A stretch of 43,089 nucleotides of DNA from Anaerobutyricum hallii DSM 3353 (GCF_000173975.1 NZ_ACEP01000081.1:1-43089), one strand, 5' to 3'. Positions 1 to 7,417 are shown, counted from the first letter of the stretch. Notes: generated from the sequence alone by a model not told the origin. A program made the numbers and translations.

Positions 1-15
1 GGAAATATGTTACAG

Positions 16-21
16 TATAAT
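16..21 (+). promoter_or_regulatory. -10 box upstream of the SH3-domain membrane protein
   Basis: TATAAT sits about 80 bases before the first gene. The matching -35 hexamer would fall just outside the window, so only half the promoter can be judged. Confidence 0.4.
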
Positions 22-99
22 TAAAATAGCTGTATAAGTAGAAAGTCGAGATATTGTAGTAAGCTAATTGAAACTTTTGCAGTAAAAGGAGAGGGAACA

Positions 100-1488
100 A
101 TGGACGAAGAAAGAAGAAATGGTTCGAATTGGGATGACAAAACGATTCCATTAGAGGAAGAACAGACTGTTCCGCTTAGAGAGAATAGAGTGTTTTCAAA
201 TCAAGTTAGAAAGCCAAAACTGAAACATGCATGGTCCTCTAATGAACGATCATCGTACAATCAATCGCAGGGAAATCGACCTCCCTATGGGCAATCACAG
301 GATTCACAATCATGGGGTGATCCGCACAGTCAGAATCCATATCAGCAAGGTGGGCAGAATCCGTATAGTGGCAATAATAATCCATATCAACAGAGCAATC
401 AAAACCCCTATGGTCGGCAGCCGTATCCACCGGTGGGTCAAAATCCCTATAGCCAGCAGAGCAATCAAAATCCTTATAATCATCAACCGTACCCACAAGG
501 GAATTTCAATGCCTATGGTTCACAGTCATATCCACAAGGGAATTCCAATGTCTATGGACAACAGTCAAATTTACAGGGAGAGCCAATTTCATATAATCAG
601 CCGTCTTATATACAGACTCCAGTAAAGGTGCGTTCAAAAATGCCATTTATTATAGCAGGAGCATTGATTGTAATATTATTTTTAGGAGGGCTGGCGATTG
701 GGCTGATTTCCTCAAATAAAAGTGGAACACAGGCTAATAAAAATAGTCAAAATGCAGAACAAGGAGATTCATCTAAGATTCTGGTACAAAATGGCGACTT
801 TGATACTGTAGTAACAGTGAAAAGCAAAGATATTGATAATATTAAACTTTTTAAAGAACCGGGAGGAAAGAAAAAAGCAGGAAAAGTACAGGAAGGAGTT
901 CCCTGTGCGCTATTACAGGAAAAAACGGTAGATGGAGAAAAATGGGCAAAAATTGATTTTTGTAATCGTCAGGGATGGTGTCGGATGGACAGACTTCGGA
1001 CAATCTTTGGAGAGACATGCTATTTTTATGTAAAGGAAAATAGTAATGAAAATACTGTCTTTGTAAATGAGCGAGCAATCAAATTACATACAGGAGCTGG
1101 ACAGGATACAGATATTGCAGCTACCGATGTTAAATACGGAACGGAACTAACCATATCAAAAGTCGAAGATGGATGGGGAAGAACAAATTATCAAAATAAG
1201 GAATGTTGGATTGATATGAATGTTGTCGGATTCTATACATCAAAATACTGGCAAGTAGAAAGATGTGATGGAAGTAAGAATGGTATCAAGCTTCGAAAAT
1301 CATCTACAGAAGATAGCGAACAGCTTACAACTGTTCCGTTATGCACGAAATTTCAATCTTCTGACTGCAGAAATGGATGGGCAAGGTTCACATATGGCGG
1401 AAAAACAGGCTGGTTAAAACTTCATTATGCAACACCATGTGGAAGTAGTAAGGGGCTTAGTTTTAGCGAAGATGAAAATAACTTCTAA
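100..1488 (+). CDS. Membrane protein with Q/N/P/Y-rich N-terminal tail and three SH3-like domains
   Basis: 462 residues behind a good ribosome site (AAAGGAGAGGG, then ATG). Residues about 50-170 are low-complexity and dominated by repeats such as NPYQQ, QNPYG and QPYPQGN. One membrane segment follows at about 181-205 (IIAGALIVILFLGGLAIGLI). The rest should lie outside the cell and holds three SH3-like repeats (about 235-300, 300-375 and 378-450), each ending in a W-C/W-x tract such as QGWCRMD, ECWIDMN and TGWLKLH. SH3-like modules of this type often bind cell wall, and the tail resembles those of other Firmicute membrane proteins, but no enzyme motif is present and I cannot name a function. 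The gene ends N-F-stop, and that stop codon is part of the repeat module at 1483-1512. Confidence 0.85.
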   Translation: MDEERRNGSNWDDKTIPLEEEQTVPLRENRVFSNQVRKPKLKHAWSSNERSSYNQSQGNRPPYGQSQDSQSWGDPHSQNPYQQGGQNPYSGNNNPYQQSNQNPYGRQPYPPVGQNPYSQQSNQNPYNHQPYPQGNFNAYGSQSYPQGNSNVYGQQSNLQGEPISYNQPSYIQTPVKVRSKMPFIIAGALIVILFLGGLAIGLISSNKSGTQANKNSQNAEQGDSSKILVQNGDFDTVVTVKSKDIDNIKLFKEPGGKKKAGKVQEGVPCALLQEKTVDGEKWAKIDFCNRQGWCRMDRLRTIFGETCYFYVKENSNENTVFVNERAIKLHTGAGQDTDIAATDVKYGTELTISKVEDGWGRTNYQNKECWIDMNVVGFYTSKYWQVERCDGSKNGIKLRKSSTEDSEQLTTVPLCTKFQSSDCRNGWARFTYGGKTGWLKLHYATPCGSSKGLSFSEDENNF

Positions 1489-1512
1489 GTTGCCGCATGC
1501 GAAGGAGACGCC
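1483..1512 (+). repeat. Stop-codon-associated repeat module, copy 1
   Basis: TTCTAAGTTGCCGCATGC followed by GAAGGAGACGCC. Its TAA at 1486-1488 is the stop codon of the preceding gene. It matches modules at 3826-3856 (minus), 24843-24871, 27693-27720 and 39601-39626 (minus), and leads directly into the hairpin at 1528-1616. Confidence 0.75.
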
Positions 1513-1527
1513 ACTAGAAAAAGAAAT

Positions 1528-1616
1528 AACCTATATTTGTGACTTTCGTCACGGCAGGTTGAATGTCGCTTAAACGCTCGCATTCAACCATTGTTTCCAG
1601 GCCACAAATATAGGTT
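1528..1616 (+). repeat. Hairpin element, family 1, copy A
   Basis: Perfect 14-bp arms (AACCTATATTTGTG at 1528-1541 and its complement at 1603-1616) enclose an inner 9-bp stem (GGTTGAATG 1557-1565, CATTCAACC 1581-1589). The inner core beginning TTTGTGACTTTCGTCACGG recurs at 39508-39596 and 42723-42849, while the outer arm sequence differs. The T-rich tract after 1616 would also let it serve as a terminator for the upstream gene. Confidence 0.75.
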
Positions 1617-1670
1617 GTTTTTCTTAACCAGAGTTTTTATAATTTGCATTAACCCCTCGTTGTCGTAAGT

Positions 1671-1756
1671 AAAGCGCTTTTTTTGTTTTACATGTGTTGT
1701 GTTTATTTATGAAAAATAATTTTTGGGAACAAGTGTGTATTTTGATAACGTTGCCA
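1671..1756 (+). promoter_or_regulatory. Two cre-like sites upstream of the PTS permease
   Basis: TGATAACGTTGCCA at 1743-1756 matches the CcpA operator consensus TGWAARCGYTWNCW at 12 of 14 positions. A second palindrome, AAAGCGCTTT at 1671-1680, matches its core. Catabolite control of a PTS gene would be usual, but both sites lie over 250 bases from the start codon. Confidence 0.35.
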
Positions 1757-1852
1757 GGAAAAAATGAAATGTGATAAACATATATAAATAGTAGGAAAAT
1801 GAGAATGGGATTTTTTGAAAAGTATTTAAAATGAAATAGAAAAAAGATATTT

Positions 1853-1868
1853 TTGATAATATTATCAA
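1853..1868. promoter_or_regulatory. 16-bp perfect palindrome, possible operator
   Basis: TTGATAATATTATCAA is a perfect dyad about 55 bases upstream of a plausible promoter (TTGCAT 1920-1925, 17 bases, TAGAAT 1943-1948) for the PTS permease. Its size and place fit a repressor site; the regulator is unknown. The remainder of 1617-2011 is AT-rich and shows no gene. Confidence 0.35.
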
Positions 1869-2011
1869 GAAAGCAAGTAAGAAATAGAAATAAAACTGTA
1901 AAAAATTTACTTAAACAAATTGCATTTTGGACAAGATTATTATAGAATGAAAAAGACTATTTAAATCACAATCTGGTAGTTTATAGAAAATATAAATTTT
2001 AAATAGTTAGA

Positions 2012-3271
2012 ATGAATGAGAAAGAGACAGGAAAGATGAAGAATCAAAACAACACAGCACAAAGTGCGGAAAAGCAGAGCTTTCTACAAAAAAAGAATGT
2101 AGAGATTTCTTTTAAGAGATATGCGATTGACGCGATGGGAGCGATGGCTCTTGGATTATTTGCGTCTCTCTTAATTGGAACGATTATTAAGACACTGGCA
2201 GAGAATGTCGGAACAACTGGCCTGATGGCAGCGCTGGCAGCGATTACGGATACAGGAGAATTGGCAGCGAAGGTTGCCGGACTTAGTATGCTGAATCGGT
2301 TCTGCTGGATTTTATGGCAGATTGGTAACTATGCAACGATGGTAACCGGTGTTGCGATGGCGGCAGCGATTGGTTATGCGTTAGATGCACCTCCATTGGT
2401 ACTGTTTTCTTTATGTGCAGTCGGTCAGGCAACGAATACATTAGGCGGCTCCGGTGGGCCATTGGCTGTATTATTTGTAGCGATTATTGCCTGCGAGGCA
2501 GGGAAGCTTGTCTCTAAAGAGACGAAGATTGATATTTTAGTAACTCCGGCGGTAACGATTATTGTTGGTGTAGGATGTGCGATGGTACTGGCACCGATTT
2601 TTAAGACAATTTGTGACTCGCTTGGAACATTTATCGGATGGGCAACAAATTTACAGCCATTCTTTATGGGAATCATTATTTCTGTTGTCGTTGGTGTTGT
2701 CCTCACTCTGCCGATTAGTTCTGCGGCAATCTGTGCGGCAGTTGGTATCAGCGGCGGTGCTGTCATTGCGGGAGTAGTAGATGGCAGTATTTCTATGGAA
2801 GTGTGGAATGGTCTTGCACTTGCAGGAGGAGCAGCAACAGTAGGCTGTTGCTGTAATATGCTTGGATTTGCTGTAATCAGCTACCCGGATAACGGAGTAG
2901 GAGGGCTTGTAGCACAGGGGCTTGGAACATCCATGCTACAGGTGCCAAACCTGATGCGTAAACCTGTTTTATGGATACCGCCAGTACTTACTTCTGCAAT
3001 CTTAGGCCCCGTTGCAACCTGTATTTTTCAACTTCGTAATAACGGAGCAGCGATTTCTTCCGGTATGGGAACTGCCGGTTTAGTAGGTCCGATCGGAATC
3101 ATCACAGGCTGGTCAAATATGCCAAAGGGATATGCCCCTGGAGCCTTTGACTGGGTCGGCATGATTTTAGTCTGCTTTATACTCCCTGTCGTTTTAAGCT
3201 GGGCGATTGGAAAGTTCATGCGAAAGAAAGGCTGGATTAAAGAAGGAGACTTGAAGGTTGATTTAGGTTAG
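2012..3271 (+). CDS. PTS sugar transporter, EIIC permease (PTS_EIIC_2 type)
   Basis: 419 residues, mostly hydrophobic with about ten membrane segments and many GG/GA-rich helices, such as GQATNTLGGSGGPLAV (about 135-150) and ISSAAICAAVGISGGAV. This matches the stand-alone EIIC family of Firmicutes (Pfam PTS_EIIC_2). EIIC forms the sugar channel of a phosphotransferase system. No EIIA or EIIB domain is fused and none is encoded nearby, so phosphate transfer must come from proteins encoded elsewhere; the substrate is unknown. The first ATG has a weak ribosome site. The ATG at 2036, just after GACAGGAA, is an equally good start. Cre-like sites and a palindrome upstream suggest sugar-dependent control. 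Confidence 0.8.
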   Translation: MNEKETGKMKNQNNTAQSAEKQSFLQKKNVEISFKRYAIDAMGAMALGLFASLLIGTIIKTLAENVGTTGLMAALAAITDTGELAAKVAGLSMLNRFCWILWQIGNYATMVTGVAMAAAIGYALDAPPLVLFSLCAVGQATNTLGGSGGPLAVLFVAIIACEAGKLVSKETKIDILVTPAVTIIVGVGCAMVLAPIFKTICDSLGTFIGWATNLQPFFMGIIISVVVGVVLTLPISSAAICAAVGISGGAVIAGVVDGSISMEVWNGLALAGGAATVGCCCNMLGFAVISYPDNGVGGLVAQGLGTSMLQVPNLMRKPVLWIPPVLTSAILGPVATCIFQLRNNGAAISSGMGTAGLVGPIGIITGWSNMPKGYAPGAFDWVGMILVCFILPVVLSWAIGKFMRKKGWIKEGDLKVDLG

Positions 3272-3370
3272 AAAGTTTGAAAAAATAGCTTATCGTCCAT
3301 ATACTATATTTGCCTTCGAAAGGAGAAAAGTTCTGATACTTGGTAAATCTAATTTGTTGTATTAGAAATA

Positions 3371-3856
3371 GGCGGCCGCTGTAGATATAGATATTCTATC
3401 GGATTGCTCAAAAAATGTGGAAAAGAACCCCTAAAAAATTTGTTGAATTTTGTGACTTTGTGCTGTGGGATTTTGACCATAGAAACTTCGCATTCGTTTT
3501 TGCTGCCTTAGAGCGTGTTTGAAAAATCATTCCTACAATCTGCACGCCCCAATTTGCGGTATATTTTGCCTTCATTCAGTTGACGTAGCCCGCTACGCCG
3601 CCCTCATTCAGGCGAAATCTCCCACAAATTGTAACGCACATCTTGCAGAAAGCATTTTTCAAACACGCTCTAGCAGGTCGAAAAAAGCTCCAGTGGAGGT
3701 TTTGAGAGCAAGTTTCTGCTTGATTGGGCAAAATGGAGCGTTTAGCACAATGGAACAAAATCAATAAATTTTTTAGGGATTCTTGTTGATAATTCTTCTG
3801 GCAATCCGGCTACTATTCTTCTCAGCAGCGTCTCCCTTGCCTGCGGCAACTCAGAA
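3371..3856 (-). repeat. Long inverted-repeat element, family 2, with a nested MITE
   Basis: Read on the minus strand it begins with the module TTCTGAGTTGCCGCAGGC; that TGA (3851-3853) is the stop codon of the ABC permease. It continues with TTGTTCCATTGTGCTAAACG and ends with an inverted arm containing GAACCCCTAAAAAATTTG and GGATTGCTC. The same blocks occur uninterrupted at 24842-25115. Here a 164-base element (3509-3672) has been inserted near the centre. The element fills most of the gap between two convergent genes; I see no gene in it. Confidence 0.75.
3509..3672. mobile_element. MITE-like element, family 3, copy 1 (nested)
   Basis: Ends are near-perfect inverted repeats: TAGAGCGTGTTTGAAAAAT at the left and ATTTTTCAAACACGCTCTA at the right. 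The interior (CTGCACGCCCCAATTTGCGG and so on) is nearly identical to the copy at 40801-40932, but carries about 32 extra bases with a CATTCAG repeat and a CGTAGCCCGCTACG hairpin. TA at both borders fits TA-target insertion, as in IS630/mariner-type MITEs, though that is inference. No transposase is encoded. Confidence 0.75.
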
Positions 3857-4645
3857 GTTCCTAAAGTGTTTTTCCAAGCGATTAAGAACTCCATACAATA
3901 ACGCTGCAATCAGGCAAAGCAATACAATAGAGAGCATCACCCAGTCCATTTTAAAAACCTGTGATCCATATATGATAAGATAGCCAAGACCTTCTTTGGC
4001 GGCGAGAAATTCTCCAATAACAACACCGATTAGGCAAAGGCCAATATCAACTTTCAGAATGCTTAAAATCGTTGGCAGGTTCATCGGCAAGATCACTTTC
4101 GTCAGGCAGTCTGCCTGACTGCCATGAAGTGTTCGGATCAGCTTTAATTTATCCGGGTCGGTAGACATAAAGCTTGTAAAAAGGTTTAAGATACTTCCGA
4201 ATATGGCAACGGATATCGCTGTTACAATAATTGTTTTCATATTGTTGCCAAGCCATACGATAAAGATAGGAGCCATAGCGGATTTTGGCAGGCTGTTTAA
4301 GATGACAAAGTAAGGCTCTAATATCTCACTTAGCGTATTGTTCCACCAAAGGAGAATGGCAGTGAAAAGACTTACTGCGGTAACGAGAAAAAAGCTTGCA
4401 AAAGTTTCTGCAAGAGTGATTCCTAAGTGTTTTAAAAGCTGGCCGTTAAGAAGAAGTTCTTTGCCAGAAGCAAGCATTCGTGAAGGGCTGCTAAAGATGA
4501 ACGCATTGATTATTCCGGCACGAGAAGTGATTTCCCAGAGAATAATAAAAAATATAAATAAAAAAAGCTGAAAGAACAGGACAAACTGCTTATGTTGTCT
4601 TGTTCTTTTCATATATAGAAGCTGTTCTTTTGAAATTTCATTCAT
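3851..4645 (-). CDS. ABC transporter permease (SsuC/TauC/ThiX-like)
   Basis: 264 residues with about six membrane segments and the cytoplasmic coupling loop of the BPD_transp_1 family (near GSQADCLTKVILPMNLPTIL). It resembles permeases that import sulfonates, nitrate or thiamine precursors. It overlaps the ATPase gene by 8 bases, so the two are translated together. The substrate-binding protein such importers need is missing from both sides. The C-terminus ends R-N-F-stop, and the stop belongs to the repeat element at 3371-3856, so the original end of the protein may have been replaced. The substrate cannot be deduced. Confidence 0.85.
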   Translation of the reverse strand: MNEISKEQLLYMKRTRQHKQFVLFFQLFLFIFFIILWEITSRAGIINAFIFSSPSRMLASGKELLLNGQLLKHLGITLAETFASFFLVTAVSLFTAILLWWNNTLSEILEPYFVILNSLPKSAMAPIFIVWLGNNMKTIIVTAISVAIFGSILNLFTSFMSTDPDKLKLIRTLHGSQADCLTKVILPMNLPTILSILKVDIGLCLIGVVIGEFLAAKEGLGYLIIYGSQVFKMDWVMLSIVLLCLIAALLYGVLNRLEKHFRNF

Positions 4646-5408
4646 CGGCTTTTAACTCCTTCCATATCTGGTTAAAATACTCCTGAAACTTTGGGTGGAT
4701 GCGTGCTTCTTTTGAAGAAAGTTTTTTGTTTGTTTTAAAGTCAATTGTGACAATCTTACGAATGTGGCCTGGACGTTTTCCGAGAACGATAATACGGTCA
4801 GCGATACTGATGGCTTCGGATAAATCATGCGTGACAAGCAGCGTGGTAACGCCGCTTTGACGGATAATTTTTGCGATGTCATCGGATACATCAAGGCGGG
4901 TCTGGTAATCTAGCGCACTGAAAGGTTCATCAAGGAGAAGAAACTCTGGTTTTAAGGCGAGAGTTCGAATTAGAGCAGCTCGCTGGCGCATACCTCCGGA
5001 AAGTTCTCTTGGATAGGAGGATGCAAAGTCAGCAATTCCATATTGACGCATCAGTTTTTGTACATATTCGAGATTTTTTTCGGTAAGCCGGTGTTGTATT
5101 TCAAGACCTAAAATGATATTTTTATATATAGTTCTATGCTCTAATAAATGGTCTTTTTGCAGCATGTAGCCGATAGCGGGTGTTTTATTACAGGCTGGAT
5201 AGAGGAGACTGCCGGTTTCAATGGGAATCAGTCCGGCAATCAGCTCTAAAAGTGTAGATTTTCCACAGCCGGATGGGCCTACAATTGCTGCAAATTCACC
5301 AGGGAAAAGGTCAAAATGAATGTCTCTTAATGCCGGTGTTTCACCACTATTTGTATGGTAAGTGTGTGAAAGACTGCGGACGGACAGAAAAGGTTTTGTT
5401 TGTGGCAA
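4638..5408 (-). CDS. ABC transporter ATP-binding protein (SsuB/TauB-like)
   Basis: 256 residues with all ATPase motifs: Walker A GPSGCGKST (44-52), Q-loop near MLQKD (82-86), signature LSGGM (136-140), Walker B LLLDEP (157-162) and switch His194. It powers the permease encoded just downstream. The start appears to be TTG, with AAAAGGA about 10 bases ahead; no in-frame ATG lies close by, so the exact start is uncertain. It is divergent from the LspA-like gene, with 58 bases between them. Confidence 0.87.
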   Translation of the reverse strand: MPQTKPFLSVRSLSHTYHTNSGETPALRDIHFDLFPGEFAAIVGPSGCGKSTLLELIAGLIPIETGSLLYPACNKTPAIGYMLQKDHLLEHRTIYKNIILGLEIQHRLTEKNLEYVQKLMRQYGIADFASSYPRELSGGMRQRAALIRTLALKPEFLLLDEPFSALDYQTRLDVSDDIAKIIRQSGVTTLLVTHDLSEAISIADRIIVLGKRPGHIRKIVTIDFKTNKKLSSKEARIHPKFQEYFNQIWKELKADE

Positions 5409-5434
5409 AGCTGTTCATTCCTTTTTTCGCGAGG

Positions 5435-5440
5435 TATAAT
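5435..5440 (+). promoter_or_regulatory. -10 box for the LspA-like gene
   Basis: TATAAT lies 26 bases before the GTG start. The hexamer 17 bases upstream (TGTTCA) is a poor -35, so only the -10 element is convincing. Confidence 0.4.
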
Positions 5441-5466
5441 TTAACATATGCAAAGGAGGAACCAAA

Positions 5467-6075
5467 GTGATATATTTCATGATCATAGCATCAATAATTG
5501 TGGCAGATAAGATATTAAAAGAATATTTTAAAAGTTCATTTCAGGGAAAACATCGGGAAGTACGGACAAAAGGTAATGGATTTGGAGTAAGAAAGGAAGT
5601 AGGAAAGCAAAAGGTAAAGGAAAATTTGTTTAGAAAGAAAGAACAAAATAAAGCAGAATTGAAACAGAGGAGAAATAATAAAGAGAAAAATGATGGGAAA
5701 AATATTGGAGAAGGGAATTGGAGAGAGTATTTATCTCCAACGATTGAATTGTTAGAGAATAAGGGGGCGGCAAGTGGCATCATGGCGAAACATCCAAAAA
5801 TATTAAAAATAATATCTGCCGCCATGCTCTGCTTTTGTGCGTTAGCGTTAGGAAAGGAACGACAAAAAGGAAAGACTACAATGACAGGAATCGGCTATGC
5901 GTTACTTCTTGGAGGAGGTATCAGTAATTTTATAGACAGGATGAAAAAGGGTTCGGTAACGGACTATGTACGTTTTCCTAAATTTCCAGTAAAAAAGATT
6001 AGTGAGCTGGTATTTAATCTCAGTGATTTTGGCATATTTGCAGGAGTATTTTGTCTGTTGCTTCGAAAAAAATAG
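5467..6075 (+). CDS. Signal peptidase II-like protein with a long charged insertion
   Basis: 202 residues from a GTG start behind AAAGGAGGAACCAAA. The C-terminal half carries the LspA motifs: NKGAAS (98-103, the N-x-G-A-A motif), GGGISNFIDR (149-158, Asp157) and FNLSD (183-187, Asp187). Both aspartates match the catalytic pair that cleaves lipoprotein signal peptides. Membrane segments lie at about 1-20, 113-129, 138-156 and 186-199. Between the first segment and the NKGAAS motif is an insertion of about 70 residues, almost all K, R, E, N, Q and G, that normal LspA lacks. The usual D-Q/K motif after helix 1 is weak (VADKILKEYF). It could be an active but specialised peptidase, or a paralogue. 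Confidence 0.7.
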   Translation: MIYFMIIASIIVADKILKEYFKSSFQGKHREVRTKGNGFGVRKEVGKQKVKENLFRKKEQNKAELKQRRNNKEKNDGKNIGEGNWREYLSPTIELLENKGAASGIMAKHPKILKIISAAMLCFCALALGKERQKGKTTMTGIGYALLLGGGISNFIDRMKKGSVTDYVRFPKFPVKKISELVFNLSDFGIFAGVFCLLLRKK

Positions 6076-6401
6076 GGGAAAAGGGAGGGTTATTCTGAAG
6101 CTTCAGGCAGGTATGATTCTGTCTATTATTCAAAAGATAGAGAAAAAATAGAAAGTTATTGCAAAAGTTTAGAACGGCATGATTTTATATATTATTTCTC
6201 CAAAAACAGAGAAAAGGAACTGCAAAAAGAAAAGTAAAAGAAGCATAAAAAGTGAGAATAAGCACGAAGTTATCGGATAATAAAAAATATTTTCAGAAAA
6301 TAGAGAGAAACAGAGGGAAGAGCAGAATATGGCCGGGAATTGTGCAGAATAGACAATGAAATATACATAAATTTACAAACAATAGAAGGGTAAAAAATGC
6401 A
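6076..6401. other. Non-coding stretch, AT-rich
   Basis: No supported gene. A short open frame without a credible start (about 6100-6237) encodes two similar peptides, DSVYYSKDREKIE and DFIYYFSKNREKE, and may be a decayed gene or a DNA direct repeat. Confidence 0.4.
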
Positions 6402-6492
6402 GGTGGATAAGAAAATACAGTTATCCACGGGAGAAAAAGCTGAAAAATGTCGATAAACAGACTTATCCACTAAGTTATCCACATTATCCACA
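6402..6492. promoter_or_regulatory. Cluster of DnaA boxes
   Basis: Five 9-mers match the DnaA box TTATCCACA at 8 or 9 positions: complement of TTATCCACC at 6402-6410, TTATCCACG at 6421-6429, TTATCCACT at 6463-6471, and TTATCCACA at 6475-6483 and 6484-6492, the last two touching. A sixth weaker site (complement of TTATCGACA) is at 6448-6456. Such density is typical of an origin or a DnaA-binding control locus. dnaA and dnaN are not in the window. Confidence 0.75.
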
Positions 6493-6571
6493 GTGGAAAA
6501 ACAAAGGGAAAGAATGGAAAAACATCGTCAATATAAAACATCTGTTTTGTGCGATTTTTTAAAATAATACA

Positions 6572-6600
6572 TTGCCAGAATGCAGAATTGTTGGTATAAT
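6572..6600 (+). promoter_or_regulatory. Promoter of hpf
   Basis: TTGCCA (6572-6577), a 17-base spacer and TATAAT (6595-6600), with an extended -10 TGG just ahead. It begins 79 bases after the last DnaA box. Confidence 0.75.
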
Positions 6601-6632
6601 AATTGTAATATAAGAAAAAGGAGTGTGATCGT

Positions 6633-7160
6633 ATGCGTTACATTATTTACGGCAAAAATCTGGAGGTAACAGAAGGATTAAAGCAGGCTGTACACGATAA
6701 GTTCAGTAAGCTGGAGAAGTTCTTCACACCAGAGACAGAAGTTCAGGTCACATTAAGCGTGCAGAAAGATAACCAGATCGTAGAAGCTACGATTCCTATG
6801 AAGGGAACTATTTTAAGAGTAGAACCTAACAGCACAGATATGTATGTTTCTATTGATATGGCAGTTGATTTACTCGAACGCATGATTCGTAAGTATAAAA
6901 CAAAGATTTCCAAGTACGGAAAGGGAGAGTTAAAGTTTAATGATGAGTTCATGGAAGAAGATGTGGACAATCATGAGACAGTAACTATCACAAAGAGTAA
7001 GAGATTTGCAATCAAGCCGATGGATGTTGAAGAAGCCTGCGTACAGATGGAACTGTTAGGACATAATTTCTTCGTATTCCGTAATGCAGAGACTTTCGAA
7101 GTGAATGTTGTTTATAAGAGGAAAGACAAAACATATGGTCTGATTGAACCAGAATTTTAG
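6633..7160 (+). CDS. hpf: Ribosome hibernation promoting factor, long form
   Basis: 175 residues. The N-terminal S30AE domain (about 1-100; MRYIIYGKNLEVTEGLKQAV at the start) binds the decoding region of the 30S subunit. The C-terminal domain (about 120-175, with KRFAIKPMDVEEACVQMELL and NAETFEVNVVYKRKDKTYGL) drives pairing of ribosomes into inactive 100S dimers in resting cells. The length is normal for long Hpf of Firmicutes. Ribosome site AAAAAGGAGTG. It has its own strong promoter and a terminator at 7311-7344, so it is a single-gene unit. DnaA boxes upstream could link it to replication status, which is inference. Confidence 0.95.
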   Translation: MRYIIYGKNLEVTEGLKQAVHDKFSKLEKFFTPETEVQVTLSVQKDNQIVEATIPMKGTILRVEPNSTDMYVSIDMAVDLLERMIRKYKTKISKYGKGELKFNDEFMEEDVDNHETVTITKSKRFAIKPMDVEEACVQMELLGHNFFVFRNAETFEVNVVYKRKDKTYGLIEPEF

Positions 7161-7162
7161 AA

Positions 7163-7191
7163 AATTAAGCGGAAATTCCTGGTGCTTAATT
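7163..7191 (+). other. Hairpin just after hpf
   Basis: AATTAAGC (7163-7170) pairs with GCTTAATT (7184-7191), 2 bases after the stop codon. No T-run follows, so it is not a plain terminator; it may protect the mRNA 3' end. Confidence 0.35.
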
Positions 7192-7310
7192 GCCGGGTAT
7201 GTCGCAAGACAGTTCCATTATTAAGATTCGACAGGATAAGGGAATGTATTTTTTAGATTCTGGATATGAGATACTATTGAAGAAATACATGGAATTATTA
7301 ACGAAGGAAG

Positions 7311-7344
7311 AAGGCAGATATTTTCTATCTGCCTTTCCTTTTTC
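7311..7344 (+). terminator. Terminator of hpf
   Basis: AGGCAGATA, a 5-base loop TTTTC, TATCTGCCT, then TTCCTTTTTC: a strong stem followed by a T-rich run. Confidence 0.85.
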
Positions 7345-7388
7345 TGCATATTATTCTGTATATTAATGTATATTAAGGGGATTAAAGC

Positions 7389-7417
7389 TTGAAAAGAGCT
7401 TCTATCAATGTTACAAT
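7389..7417 (+). promoter_or_regulatory. Promoter of secA
   Basis: TTGAAA (7389-7394), 17 bases, TACAAT (7412-7417), leaving a leader of about 60 bases. Confidence 0.55.

Noticed and set aside
3509-3772. Short frames (60-80 codons) within the nested repeat region
   Set aside because: They traverse inverted repeats shared with non-coding copies elsewhere.
6100-6237. Short frame with repeated peptides DSVYYSKDREKIE and DFIYYFSKNREKE
   Set aside because: No start codon with a ribosome site and too short; could be a decayed gene, but not supportable as a CDS.
6402-6600. Chromosomal origin oriC
   Set aside because: DnaA boxes are present but no dnaA, dnaN or rpmH neighbours, and no clear DnaA-trio or unwinding element; reported only as a DnaA-box cluster.
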